A DNA stretch of 15,344 bases from Candidatus Aerophobota bacterium. Lineage in GTDB: Bacteria > Aerophobota > Aerophobia > Aerophobales > B3-G15. A model generated the notes under the pieces. That model saw nothing but the letters and a program-made list of their open reading frames with translations. It searched no databases and was not told where the DNA came from. Below, in pieces: positions 1 through 7,006 of this stretch; the first letter of the stretch is position 1, and every line of letters begins with the position of its first letter. The stretch spans positions 1-15,344 of the forward strand of contig JACUUP010000025.1 in the NCBI GenBank assembly GCA_014859225.1, given 5' to 3'. A program made the position numbers and the translations under genes.

Positions 1-53
1 TTTTAATTCTTGGCTGGGTTCTTTTCTTTGTAGCCATCTTTTTGCGTGGTTAA
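1..53 (+). pseudogene. Tail of a small membrane protein (left copy, cut by window edge)
   Basis: Read in the frame starting at base 3, this encodes the hydrophobic end LLILGWVLFFVAIFLRG followed by TAA at 51-53. The same peptide and stop occur at 1927-1979. The two nucleotide differences inside the coding part (around 38 and 42) are both synonymous (Ile and Leu codons), so the two tails diverged while still translated. The piece continues to the left of the window, where an intact gene may lie. The family is not recognised. Confidence 0.5.
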
Positions 54-70
54 TTCTTCGCTGATTTTCC

Positions 71-130
71 TTACTGTTTTTTGTTAGTTGGAATTCCTTC
101 CTTATTCCATCCCCTTAGTTCGTAATACTC
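71..130 (-). pseudogene. 3' tail of a second aldehyde:ferredoxin oxidoreductase gene
   Basis: The minus strand reads EYYELRGWNKEGIPTNKKQ and a stop at 73-71. This is identical to the C-terminus of the intact enzyme at 1997-3814 except for one Ile-to-Thr change. The other nucleotide differences in this stretch (Leu and Gly codons) are silent. Upstream of position 130 the frame stays open for some 30 codons but the residues no longer resemble the enzyme. The rest of the gene was therefore lost or replaced, leaving about 19 codons. It is evidence for a former paralogous locus, not a working gene. Confidence 0.75.
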
Positions 131-304
131 GAGGAGAGAAAAAAGAGGGATTGTATTTTCAAAAGAACAGCTGTAGAAAGATCTTTTTTTAGTTTGCTTA
201 GCATTGCTATACAGAATCCTACTACAGTGGATTTAAATGCTACGTAGAATCACTGCACCATAGCTCATATTGCTTCTTTGCTTGTAGCCTTAACCTACAA
301 CATT
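131..304. other. Non-coding scar between gene remnants
   Basis: I see no convincing gene, promoter, terminator or tRNA in this stretch. It joins the truncated oxidoreductase tail (ending at 130) to the truncated dehydrogenase start (305-382). It is probably a deletion or rearrangement junction. Confidence 0.5.
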
Positions 305-344
305 TTAAACTGGTTCAAAAGATTTCTTTTCGACACTTGGCCAA
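305..344. repeat. Perfect 40-bp direct repeat, left copy (partner 1513-1552)
   Basis: Forty bases are identical to 1513-1552, and neither flank extends the match. The two copies bracket the zinc alcohol dehydrogenase with a period of 1208 bp. On the minus strand both copies read WPSVEKKSFEPV followed by TAA, in the same frame relative to the repeat. The repeat also contains the small dyad AAAAGA-AA-TCTTTT. Confidence 0.95.
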
Positions 345-382
345 TTTCCCCTAATTATCGCCGCTTTCATTTTGATACTCAT
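305..382 (-). pseudogene. N-terminal stub of a zinc alcohol dehydrogenase-like gene
   Basis: On the minus strand an ATG at 370-368 (or 382-380, four codons earlier) opens MKAAIIRGNW then PSVEKKSFEPV and stops at 307-305. The MKAA start and the Pro-containing end resemble the first 20 residues of medium-chain dehydrogenases, including the neighbour at 421-1440 (MKAIVYSSPG, ending VPKP at the equivalent place). An AGGAG lies 12 bases before the upstream ATG. It starts 38 bases after the stop of the intact dehydrogenase, so it looks like the start of a second dehydrogenase cistron whose remainder was deleted. The resemblance is short, so the family assignment is tentative. Confidence 0.45.
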
Positions 383-420
383 CACTCTTTAGTTCTCCTA
401 TGAGTTGGAATTTATAAGTA

Positions 421-1440
421 TCAGGAGGGTATAATTGCTATTTTTACACCCTGGCGTTCTTTCATAATTTTTAACGCTTTACCATAATCTTTTAAGTGAA
501 TCTCATGAGTGATAAGCTGGTCAACTTTTATCTGCTTGTTTTCCAAATAAAGTAGCGCTCGACCAAAACAATGAGTTTGGGCAAATGACCCCTTTATGGT
601 AAGCTCTCGTTTGAAAATATCGTAGGGCTTCACGATTATATTAGACTCTTCAGGATATACACCATAGGCAATTATTTGTCCCCCTACCTTCGCATACTTG
701 GGGGTCTCACTTAAAAGCTGCGGCACTCCAGTAGCATCGATTACAATATCAAATCCTTTTGGGTGGCTTGTTATGAGGGTTCTTTCGTGTTTGGAGTAAT
801 CTTTTTTATCTACTGGCACAATCTCATCAGCCGCCAGCTTTTTTATCAGATCAAGCTTAATTCCTGGTGGTGCTGCGACTGTTAGGTATGCTGCTCCATT
901 TTGCTTGAGAAGCTGAGCCAATATATTACCAGTGGGTCCTGCACCAAACAGTAACACTTCGCTTCCTGGCCTGGCCTTTATTATATCCAGGCCATGAATA
1001 GCGCATGCTGTGGGCTCAACCATCACCGCCTCTCGAAAGGAAAGGTTCTTAATTTTAAAAACTTTTTTGGCCTTTATGGCCACATATTCTGCAAAGCCGC
1101 CTGCACAATTACACCCGTGGGACACAAAATTCTCACAGTACAATGGCTGATTATTGCGGCAAAAATAACAGGCACCACACAGCTCGGTATTGTCTGCAAG
1201 TACCCGGTCCCCTACTTTGAAATCTTGGACTTTCTCACCCACTTCCTCTACTATTCCTGCAAATTCGTGGCCATTAATGAGAGGAAATTTAGCAATAAAA
1301 TGCCCCTCGTGGATATGTATATCTGTACGGCACAAACCGCAAGATTTAATCTGGATGAGAACCTCATCCGATTTTACTGTAGGTTTAGGAACATCCGTAT
1401 ACTTGAATTTACCCGGCGAGGAATAAACAATGGCCTTCAT
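421..1440 (-). CDS. Zinc-dependent medium-chain alcohol/polyol dehydrogenase
   Basis: This 339-residue protein has the full medium-chain (GroES-like plus Rossmann) layout. Catalytic zinc ligands are Cys37 in CGLCRTD, His58-Glu59 in GHEFAG, and probably Glu142. The structural zinc lobe has Cys88, Cys91, Cys94 and Cys102. The nucleotide-binding loop is GAGPTG at 166-171. The closest relatives by pattern are the sorbitol/arabinitol/threonine dehydrogenases, which oxidise polyols or secondary alcohols to ketones; the substrate cannot be read from sequence. After the second Rossmann strand the usual acidic residue is missing (LTVAAPPGIKLDL), so NAD preference is not assured. The ATG follows AGGAAAG at good spacing. 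The gene has its own promoter at 1690-1718 with a leader of about 240 bases, is flanked by 40-bp repeats, and sits in a rearranged zone separate from the main operon. Confidence 0.93.
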   Translation of the reverse strand: MKAIVYSSPGKFKYTDVPKPTVKSDEVLIQIKSCGLCRTDIHIHEGHFIAKFPLINGHEFAGIVEEVGEKVQDFKVGDRVLADNTELCGACYFCRNNQPLYCENFVSHGCNCAGGFAEYVAIKAKKVFKIKNLSFREAVMVEPTACAIHGLDIIKARPGSEVLLFGAGPTGNILAQLLKQNGAAYLTVAAPPGIKLDLIKKLAADEIVPVDKKDYSKHERTLITSHPKGFDIVIDATGVPQLLSETPKYAKVGGQIIAYGVYPEESNIIVKPYDIFKRELTIKGSFAQTHCFGRALLYLENKQIKVDQLITHEIHLKDYGKALKIMKERQGVKIAIIPS

Positions 1441-1689
1441 GGTTCTTTCCTATTTACTTTGTGACACTCGGCAGAAATTACTATTCACGAAGAATTGGCG
1501 CCTTCTTCCTCATTAAACTGGTTCAAAAGATTTCTTTTCGACACTTGGCCAAATGATAACTTTTTTAGACTGAGGAGTAAAAATTGCCACCGTAGCTTGT
1601 AAGTAGAACTAAAATAGCAGTTTAAAAATGCAAAAAATGAATTTTTGGTGTAAAAATAGCTAAGTTTACCGAATCCGGCTTTGTTATAC
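1441..1689 (-). other. Leader of the zinc dehydrogenase transcript
   Basis: No convincing gene lies here. On the minus strand the segment runs from the promoter to the dehydrogenase start. It holds the right copy of the 40-bp repeat (1513-1552), preceded by a short open frame with no start codon that again ends WPSVEKKSFEPV-stop. A 77-codon minus-strand frame (1718-1485) begins inside the promoter and has no recognisable features, so it is not called. Confidence 0.5.
1513..1552. repeat. Perfect 40-bp direct repeat, right copy (partner 305-344)
   Basis: Identical over 40 bases to 305-344. It lies 73 bases upstream of the dehydrogenase start codon, inside its leader. It could be a duplicated piece of the truncated dehydrogenase-like gene, the scar of a tandem duplication, or a duplicated regulatory site. 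Confidence 0.95.
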
Positions 1690-1718
1690 AGTATAGTGCA
1701 GATAAATATTTTTGTCAA
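1690..1718 (-). promoter_or_regulatory. Sigma70-type promoter of the zinc dehydrogenase
   Basis: The minus strand reads TTGACA (1718-1713), a 17-base spacer, then TATACT (1695-1690), close to a perfect consensus. From the -35 through AAAATATTT it is nearly the same as the promoters before the ABC and transketolase operons. The sequence after the -10 lacks their TGAAAT-N3-ATTTCA dyad, so the gene probably lies outside that regulon. Confidence 0.8.
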
Positions 1719-1796
1719 GTTGCAGTTAGAAACCCGAAAAATTGAAAGCAGCTCTTTATTTTAAGAATTTTAAAGGCTATAGTATTCCTTCTCTAA

Positions 1797-1979
1797 AGAA
1801 CCATATTCAGGGATAACCCTAAACTGGGTGATTTTTACGGAGATGTGGCAAGTTTCCTTGCATCTCTTACCGCTGTTTACCTTTTACTTTTGCTTGTGGC
1901 ATCGGCTAAAAAAATCATAGGAGTGCTTTTAATTCTTGGCTGGGTTCTTTTCTTTGTAGCCATTTTTCTGCGTGGTTAA
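1797..1979 (+). pseudogene. C-terminal remnant of a small membrane protein (right copy)
   Basis: An open plus-strand frame of 60 codons ends with TAA at 1977-1979, after an in-frame stop at 1794-1796, and has no ATG. It encodes two clear hydrophobic segments: VASFLASLTAVYLLLLLVAS, then a Lys-Lys pair, then IIGVLLILGWVLFFVAIFL with RG at the end. The last 17 residues are repeated at 1-53 with only silent changes. The 5' end is missing. It converges on the aldehyde oxidoreductase with 17 bases between stop codons. The family is not recognised. Confidence 0.55.
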
Positions 1980-2056
1980 TTCTTGGCTGATTTTCCTTAC
2001 TGTTTTTTGTTAATTGGAATTCCTTCCTTATTCCACCCCCTCAGTTCGTAATACTC
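1927..2056. repeat. 130-bp imperfect direct repeat, right copy (partner 1-130)
   Basis: This is the partner of 1-130 (124/130 identical, no gaps). It covers the last codons of the membrane-protein remnant, the short convergent gap and the last 20 codons of the intact aldehyde oxidoreductase. Confidence 0.9.
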
Positions 2057-3814
2057 ATCCAGCATTTTTTCCAGGTCAACAACGTAACCCCTGGCTCCAC
2101 CTTCCTGGTGAGGAATGGAAAGTCTGGCGGGTAGAAGGTCATCTTTGCGGGAAACTCCCAGCTTAGTATTAATTGTTCTTTTCAGGTTAAACCCTCTTTC
2201 CCCGACTCTCATCAACTCATTTATATCCATATTCCAGCCAGTTGCCAGATTTAAAAGCTGGGTAATATGCGGAGGCTGAATCCCGGCACAGAGGCTAAAC
2301 TTGCACATAACCAGAGATTCCATCACTTCACAAAAATCCTGGAAGGTTTTTACTAAAAAAGCTTTCCTTTCAGCGTCAAATCTGTCTAATGGTTTATCTA
2401 AGGCGATTGCCGGGAACGTTATACCTCTTTCAATCCAGTAAGCTGGTGCAGAGATGTGGCAGGCGCCCCGATTTGACGTAGCGTAGACCAGCGCCCAGCT
2501 ATTGAAAGCGCGAGAGTCATGCATGGGAACCTCTAATCCTTTAACGTGTAGTGCAAACTTTTCTGTCTCCTTTCCAATTTTCTCAGCGGCTCTTTTACTT
2601 CCCTCTGCCAGTATATCTCCAATTCCCTCTCTTTGTCCTATTTTTTCAACCATCTTAACCATTGCTTTATGGTTTCCCCAGGTTAAATCTAAACCATCTG
2701 TATCTTTTCTGGAAAGCAGTCCTTTCTCATAACATTCCATGGCGAAAGCAATGGTGCAGCCGGTTGAAATAGTGTCAAGTCCATAGAGCGTGCAAAGCTC
2801 ATTTGCTTTAGCTACTGCTTCAAGGTTGTCATTTAAAAGTAGTGGACCAAGGCTGGCAGCAGTCTCATATTCGGGTCCTTTTCCGCTTACGCCTGCATAA
2901 AACCCCTCGTCAATTTTTATTTTTCTTTCACAGCCTATAGGACAGCCTCTGCAGGCAGCGTATCCGGATAATATGGTTTCAGCCATAAATTGACCAGAGA
3001 CCTTATGGCACCCCTGGGCCCAGAACCCTTGTCTGAAATTCTGGATCGGGACATCACCAAAATCGTGCAAAACGTTCATCAAACCATCTGTGCCGTATGC
3101 ACGTAAAGATGCTCTTGCCGGAGCTTTAATAATAATTTGGTGTAACTGTTTTGCAAAATTGTGGAATTCTTCTTTTTTGGCAATCTGTGGTTTTTTTGTT
3201 CCCCGAATGGCTATCGCCTTCAAGTTTTTTGAACCCATTACTGCTCCCAGTCCGCATCTTGCGGCGAATCTACCATAATCGTTGGCTATGCTGGCTATGC
3301 GGGAAAGTTTCTCTCCGGCCGGGCCAATGCAGGCGACTCTCAACCTTTTATCAGCATGCTCTTTTATCAAGAGGTCCTGAGTTTCAATAGTATCTTTTCC
3401 CCATAAATGTTCAGCGTTTTTGATTTCTACTTTATCATCCTGAATCAAAAGATAAACCGGACTTTTTGCCCTTCCCTTTATAATGATTCCATCTAACCCG
3501 GCCAGTTTTAATTCAGCTCCAAAATAACCTGCAGCATGTGCTTCTCCCCAGATTCCCGTGAGGGGGGATTTAGCCGAAACCACGTATCTGCTGCAACAGG
3601 GTGCCGATGTTCCGGTAAGCGGACCTATTGTAAAAACGAGAACATTTTCTGGAGCAAAAGGATCAGTATTCCAGTCCATTTCCTGCAGGATTTTTGCTGC
3701 CAATCCACATCCACCTAAGTATCTTCTGGCTATTTTTTCATCCAGGTTTTCAAAAGATACCCCTGGCTTCTCAGATAAATTCACATTTAGAATTTTACCA
3801 GTGTATCCGAACAT
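1997..3814 (-). CDS. aor: Tungsten-type aldehyde:ferredoxin oxidoreductase
   Basis: At 605 residues it matches the usual length of the AOR family, which interconverts aldehydes and carboxylates with ferredoxin using a bis-pterin tungsten or molybdenum cofactor and one [4Fe-4S] cluster. The start MFGYTGKILNVNL and the N-terminal half with GPLTGTSAP and KSPLTGIWGE are typical. Cluster cysteines Cys288, Cys291 and Cys295 lie in CRGCPIGC, with the fourth probably Cys504 in VMCKFSLC. The pterin motif region LDTISTGCTIAFAME is at 346-360. An ideal AGGAGGT precedes the ATG, and the upstream fumarase-type beta gene ends 19 bases away, so it is the last gene of the long operon. Its likely role is to oxidise an aldehyde made by the pathway, or to reduce an acid for the alcohol dehydrogenases. 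The substrate is unknown. A 19-codon copy of its 3' end survives at 71-130. Confidence 0.95.
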   Translation of the reverse strand: MFGYTGKILNVNLSEKPGVSFENLDEKIARRYLGGCGLAAKILQEMDWNTDPFAPENVLVFTIGPLTGTSAPCCSRYVVSAKSPLTGIWGEAHAAGYFGAELKLAGLDGIIIKGRAKSPVYLLIQDDKVEIKNAEHLWGKDTIETQDLLIKEHADKRLRVACIGPAGEKLSRIASIANDYGRFAARCGLGAVMGSKNLKAIAIRGTKKPQIAKKEEFHNFAKQLHQIIIKAPARASLRAYGTDGLMNVLHDFGDVPIQNFRQGFWAQGCHKVSGQFMAETILSGYAACRGCPIGCERKIKIDEGFYAGVSGKGPEYETAASLGPLLLNDNLEAVAKANELCTLYGLDTISTGCTIAFAMECYEKGLLSRKDTDGLDLTWGNHKAMVKMVEKIGQREGIGDILAEGSKRAAEKIGKETEKFALHVKGLEVPMHDSRAFNSWALVYATSNRGACHISAPAYWIERGITFPAIALDKPLDRFDAERKAFLVKTFQDFCEVMESLVMCKFSLCAGIQPPHITQLLNLATGWNMDINELMRVGERGFNLKRTINTKLGVSRKDDLLPARLSIPHQEGGARGYVVDLEKMLDEYYELRGWNKEGIPINKKQ

Positions 3815-3833
3815 TACGTACCTCCTCGTATCC

Positions 3834-4427
3834 TCAGTTTACTGTTTTTATGAACATATCTTGCATTTTTTTCAGGGCTTTTTCTTTCACTTCCTGATAT
3901 AGGCTCTTTCCTTGAGAGTCCATTCCCACTATTAGAGGGCCAAAACACTTCGCCTCAAGAACCCAGATGGCCTCGGGCACACCTAAATCTAACCAGTGTA
4001 CCTGTTTAATGCTTTTTACTCCTTCTGCCAGCTTTACCGCGCAACCTGGTGGGGCTTGTAGATAAATTCCTCCTATCCTCTGCAATGCCGCAAGAGTGTC
4101 CTCTCCCATCCCCCCTTTTCCTATTATAGCCTTGACTCCAATATCACCCAGCATGCGGGTATAAGGTTCCATCCGGATGCTGGTAGTTGGACCTATTACC
4201 CTTAGTATGTATTTTTCGTCTACTTTTTCCACTACAGGTCCTGCATGAAAAATGACAGCACCTTTGAATTCAAGAGGGAGTTGTTTTCTTTCAGATAGGT
4301 ATTCTTTCATTCGCAGATGAGCCATATCTCGTGCGGTGAGTATTGTACCGCTGATATGGACGATGTCTCCTATCATCAAATCAGTCAGGTTGCTTGTTAC
4401 AGGTGCCATTAATTGGACATTTTGCAT
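3834..4427 (-). CDS. Fumarase/tartrate dehydratase-type hydratase, beta subunit
   Basis: This 197-residue protein corresponds to the C-terminal domain of class I fumarases and to the beta subunit of two-subunit fumarases and L-tartrate dehydratases. Visible family signatures are SGTILTARDMAH at 26-37, GPTTSIRMEPY at 79-89 and IGKGGM at 102-107. It pairs with the alpha subunit 36 bases upstream to form the iron-sulfur enzyme, which adds or removes water on a C4 dicarboxylate or close relative. A modest GGGG-type ribosome site lies about 7 bases before the ATG. Whether the real substrate is fumarate/malate, tartrate or another hydroxy-dicarboxylate cannot be told from this subunit. Confidence 0.9.
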   Translation of the reverse strand: MQNVQLMAPVTSNLTDLMIGDIVHISGTILTARDMAHLRMKEYLSERKQLPLEFKGAVIFHAGPVVEKVDEKYILRVIGPTTSIRMEPYTRMLGDIGVKAIIGKGGMGEDTLAALQRIGGIYLQAPPGCAVKLAEGVKSIKQVHWLDLGVPEAIWVLEAKCFGPLIVGMDSQGKSLYQEVKEKALKKMQDMFIKTVN

Positions 4428-4463
4428 AGCGATACCCCATTCTTTATAATAGAACTTTTATAT

Positions 4464-5360
4464 TTAGAATATTCTTTGTATTGTAGCATCCGGGAATATT
4501 TTTATTCCACCTTTTCTTGCCACCCAGCAGTGGAAATTCACTGCCACCGGGGCGATGGCAGTATGAGTGTGGGAAAGTTCAATTTTAACCGCTAAAGCGG
4601 TGGTATCACCTCCCATGCCAGCAGGTCCTATGCCTAAGCTATTTACGGCTTGCAAGAGATAAGATTCCAGGTTACTTATGCCCGGGTCAGGGTGAGTATC
4701 TCGCCAGTCCCTGATACTTACTGCTTTTCTGCTCAGCCTTGCTGCAACATCCATCTGTCCGCCAATACCTATTCCCACAGCAACAGGTGGGCAGGGTTTG
4801 CCACCTGCTTCAATCACCGCTCTCAAAATAAACCGCTTCAAGCCCGTGTATTTTTTCCCAAGTTGAGCTGGGGTAAAAATCTTCAAGGCATTACCCAGTT
4901 CAGCTCCACATCCCTTGAAACTGATTATGAGCTGGAGATAATTTTGTCCGGGAACGTACTGGTATTCCATATTGGGAATGCCGATTCCGGAGTTATTCCC
5001 GGTATTTTTCCGGGTCAAGGGATGAACCATGCTTGGTCTTAGATATCCATCTTTTGTGGCAGCCTGTATAGCTTTCGGTAAACTGTCCTGGATATCTTGC
5101 AGGTTAGATTGTTCACCAAAACTTATATAGCAGGTAGGAAAACCGGGAGATTGACATACGGGTTTTTGTTGTTGTTTCGCCAGTTTCGTATTCACAAGCA
5201 TTGTTTCTAATATATCTTTGGCAGTTTTGTTTTTTTCTTTTTCTTTTGCTTCTTTGAGCAATGTTAGACAATCTTCAGAAATTCCCGTACAGACATCCTT
5301 AACCAGCCTGTATATCTGCTCATACATATTCGTAGCACTTTTTGATATTATTTTATGCAT
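4464..5360 (-). CDS. Fumarase/tartrate dehydratase-type hydratase, alpha subunit
   Basis: This is the N-terminal-domain equivalent of class I fumarases and carries the catalytic [4Fe-4S] cluster. Numbering from the GTG at 5366, the three expected cluster cysteines are Cys71 (PVCQSPGFP), Cys192 (GKPCPP) and Cys280 (VNFHCWVAR). Other typical blocks are SFKGCGAELGNALK, GIGIGGQMD and GIGPAGMGGDTTALAVKI. I chose the ATG at 5360 (298 residues) because AGGAG sits 8 bases before it but only 2 bases before the GTG at 5366. The first cluster motif is unusual: the family normally has Cys-Gln/Glu-Asp-Thr-Gly, but here it is Cys-Gln-Ser-Pro-Gly. The third is also atypical (Cys-Trp-Val rather than Cys-His-Ala). 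The enzyme may thus act on something other than fumarate. It lies about 70 bases after the MmgE/PrpD gene with no clear terminator between. Confidence 0.9.
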   Translation of the reverse strand: MHKIISKSATNMYEQIYRLVKDVCTGISEDCLTLLKEAKEKEKNKTAKDILETMLVNTKLAKQQQKPVCQSPGFPTCYISFGEQSNLQDIQDSLPKAIQAATKDGYLRPSMVHPLTRKNTGNNSGIGIPNMEYQYVPGQNYLQLIISFKGCGAELGNALKIFTPAQLGKKYTGLKRFILRAVIEAGGKPCPPVAVGIGIGGQMDVAARLSRKAVSIRDWRDTHPDPGISNLESYLLQAVNSLGIGPAGMGGDTTALAVKIELSHTHTAIAPVAVNFHCWVARKGGIKIFPDATIQRIF

Positions 5361-5433
5361 TACCACTGCTCCTATCCACCCATTTTTTCACTCTGAGATA
5401 TTAGCTCTGAATTTTTTTATTCTATCTCCTGAA

Positions 5434-6795
5434 TCAAAAGATATCCTGGAAAAAAAGCGACATATCATGGATCTGTTCCAGGCTCCTCACTTTTTTTAGG
5501 AGAGTCTCTATCCTGGCAGGAGATAAAACCTTTCCAGCCAACTCCTTAAATTTTTCCTCAAGCTCCTCCTGCGAGAGAGGGTTCTGGGGAGAGCCCCGGG
5601 GATAATCTACCGAGGCTCTATATTTTTTGCCATCCCGGGTGCTTATCTCCAGAATACAGGGCCATTTTTCCGGATACCGGGCATCCAATTTCTCATCTAC
5701 CTTTAGCCTGGTTATTTGCATAAGTTCCTTTATATCCTTATCTTTCAGTTTCTCCTCGCTGAACTCATCCAGGCTCACCTTTCCATATTTTAGTGCCAGG
5801 GCAACACAGAAGGGCAAACTGAATTTTGCCTGGTAGGCGGTTTGAGGAGAAAAGCTTTTCTCTCCCCCCGCTATGTTTAAAGCAGTGGTGTAGGTTGACA
5901 GGGTAATATGTGCAATTTGCTTATAGTTAAGTTCATGGTTTGTAATTAGTTGCTTTGCCCCATCTATAGCTGAATGGGTGTGGCGGCAGGAGGCATAAGG
6001 TTTAAAGGAGACCTCCATTATTTTGTAATCTTTACCCAGGTTTTTGGTTATTTTTCCAAAATGGCAGTTTTCACTGGTGACCCTGCAGAACCCTTTTTCT
6101 CCTTCCAGTATCTTTCTTGCTCCTGTGAACCCCTTCCTGGCAAGAAGAGCTGCTAAAAGTCCGTTCTGGGCGGCTTTTGCCGGATGAAGCTGTTTGCTCA
6201 TTGCCCCATCAATAAGAAACTCCCACAAGCCTCCAGCCTGTGTTCCTGCATTACCCAGGGCATTTATCATCTGGTCTTTGTTCAGTTTGAACACTTTACC
6301 CGCAGCCACACAGGAGCCAAAGTTGCCACAGGTGGCAGTGGTGTGCCAGAGTTTGTAGTGACTGGGACCCACCGCCTCCCCGATTCTGATGGAGGCATCG
6401 TATCCCAGGATTAGGGAAGTGAGAAAGGTTTTACCGTCCGTTTTTTCCTTCTGGCAAGCTGCCAGGGCAGAGGGGATAACCGCTGCTGCCGGATGATAAG
6501 CTGCTCCATGATGGGTATCATCAAGCTCTAAAATGTGAGACATGGCTGCATTTGCCAGGGCGGCATTGAGGCAGGAGTTTTTCCGGGAATGATTTATCAC
6601 AGTTGCCTCTTCCACTCCTCCCTCCTCATCGATGAGAGATACCATGATGCGAGCCGCATCTTCTATGGAGCCAGCCAGAGCCGACCCCAGCCAGTCCAGG
6701 AAACATTGCTTTGCTTTTTCTACAGTATCCGGAGTGAGCTGGAGGTATCCGGTTTTTACCACGAAGTCTGCCAGAGTTTGGGTAACTTTACTCAT
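5434..6795 (-). CDS. MmgE/PrpD-family protein (methylcitrate dehydratase/aconitate decarboxylase-like)
   Basis: This 453-residue protein belongs to the MmgE/PrpD family. Known members dehydrate 2-methylcitrate, decarboxylate cis-aconitate or epimerise iminodisuccinate, all with di- or tricarboxylates. Signatures are CFLDWLGSALAGS near the N-terminus and the long block NAAMSHILELDDTHHGAAYH followed by PAAAVIPSALAA. I start it at the ATG at 6795 (MSKVTQ), which has AGGAGG six bases upstream. The longer frame from 6834 lacks such a site and overlaps the lyase remnant. The start overlaps the stop of that remnant by 8 bases (ATGAGTAA), so the two were once translationally coupled. The exact reaction cannot be chosen from sequence. 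The neighbouring fumarase-type hydratase and lyase remnant point to a branched or N/O-substituted dicarboxylate. Confidence 0.9.
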   Translation of the reverse strand: MSKVTQTLADFVVKTGYLQLTPDTVEKAKQCFLDWLGSALAGSIEDAARIMVSLIDEEGGVEEATVINHSRKNSCLNAALANAAMSHILELDDTHHGAAYHPAAAVIPSALAACQKEKTDGKTFLTSLILGYDASIRIGEAVGPSHYKLWHTTATCGNFGSCVAAGKVFKLNKDQMINALGNAGTQAGGLWEFLIDGAMSKQLHPAKAAQNGLLAALLARKGFTGARKILEGEKGFCRVTSENCHFGKITKNLGKDYKIMEVSFKPYASCRHTHSAIDGAKQLITNHELNYKQIAHITLSTYTTALNIAGGEKSFSPQTAYQAKFSLPFCVALALKYGKVSLDEFSEEKLKDKDIKELMQITRLKVDEKLDARYPEKWPCILEISTRDGKKYRASVDYPRGSPQNPLSQEELEEKFKELAGKVLSPARIETLLKKVRSLEQIHDMSLFFQDIF

Positions 6796-6985
6796 CTTCT
6801 TCCTCCTTTTTACGTGCAGCCTTTGTAGAGGCAATCACCTTATCTGTTGAGGATAGAGAAAGCCCAAGATAGTTGGCAGGGTCAAGGAGTTTTTCAATCT
6901 CATCCTGACCAAGGTGTCCTCTTATCTCAGGGTTCTCCATTAGTAGCTTTTTAAAGGGGATGTTTTGCTCAAAGCTTTTCGCCCT
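6788..6985 (-). pseudogene. C-terminal remnant of an adenylosuccinate-lyase-family gene
   Basis: An open minus-strand frame of 65 codons has no start codon. It reads RAKSFEQNIPFKKLLMENPE, then IRGHLGQDEIEKLLDPANYL, then GLSLSSTDKVIASTKAARKK and EEEDE-stop. The block F-x-x-LL-x-(E)NPE, HL-x-x-(D/E)E(I/L), LLDP-x-NYLGL is typical of the C-terminal domain of adenylosuccinate lyases and related aspartase/fumarase-superfamily lyases, normally about 450 residues long. An in-frame TAA (6988-6986) and the transketolase C gene, ending 22 bases beyond, leave no room for the rest. An internal deletion inside the operon is the simplest explanation. Its stop overlaps the start of the MmgE/PrpD gene. The lost enzyme probably cleaved a C-N or C-O bond to release fumarate or a similar product. 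Confidence 0.7.
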
Positions 6986-7006
6986 TTATGCCAATTTTTT
7001 CTCGTC

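Larger units (their letters stand above)
1..130. repeat. 130-bp imperfect direct repeat, left copy (partner 1927-2056)
   Basis: Bases 1-130 match 1927-2056 with no gap at a constant offset of 1926 bp and 6 mismatches (124/130). The block holds the end of a plus-strand membrane-protein gene and the end of a minus-strand aldehyde oxidoreductase gene, which converge. It may extend left of the window. The match stops abruptly after 130, where the left copy continues into unrelated sequence. Confidence 0.9.

Noticed and set aside
994-1464. Long plus-strand frame opposite the zinc dehydrogenase
   Set aside because: It is an antisense shadow of a well-supported gene, with no ribosome site or domain pattern.
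1485-1718. 77-codon minus-strand frame between the dehydrogenase and its promoter
   Set aside because: It starts inside the -35/-10 region, so its start codon would not be transcribed. It has no ribosome site or domain pattern and overlaps the 40-bp repeat.
6796-6834. N-terminal extension of the MmgE/PrpD protein from an upstream ATG
   Set aside because: The ATG at 6795 has an ideal AGGAGG six bases upstream. The extension lies in the coding end of the lyase remnant in another frame and is Arg/Lys-rich, unlike the family.
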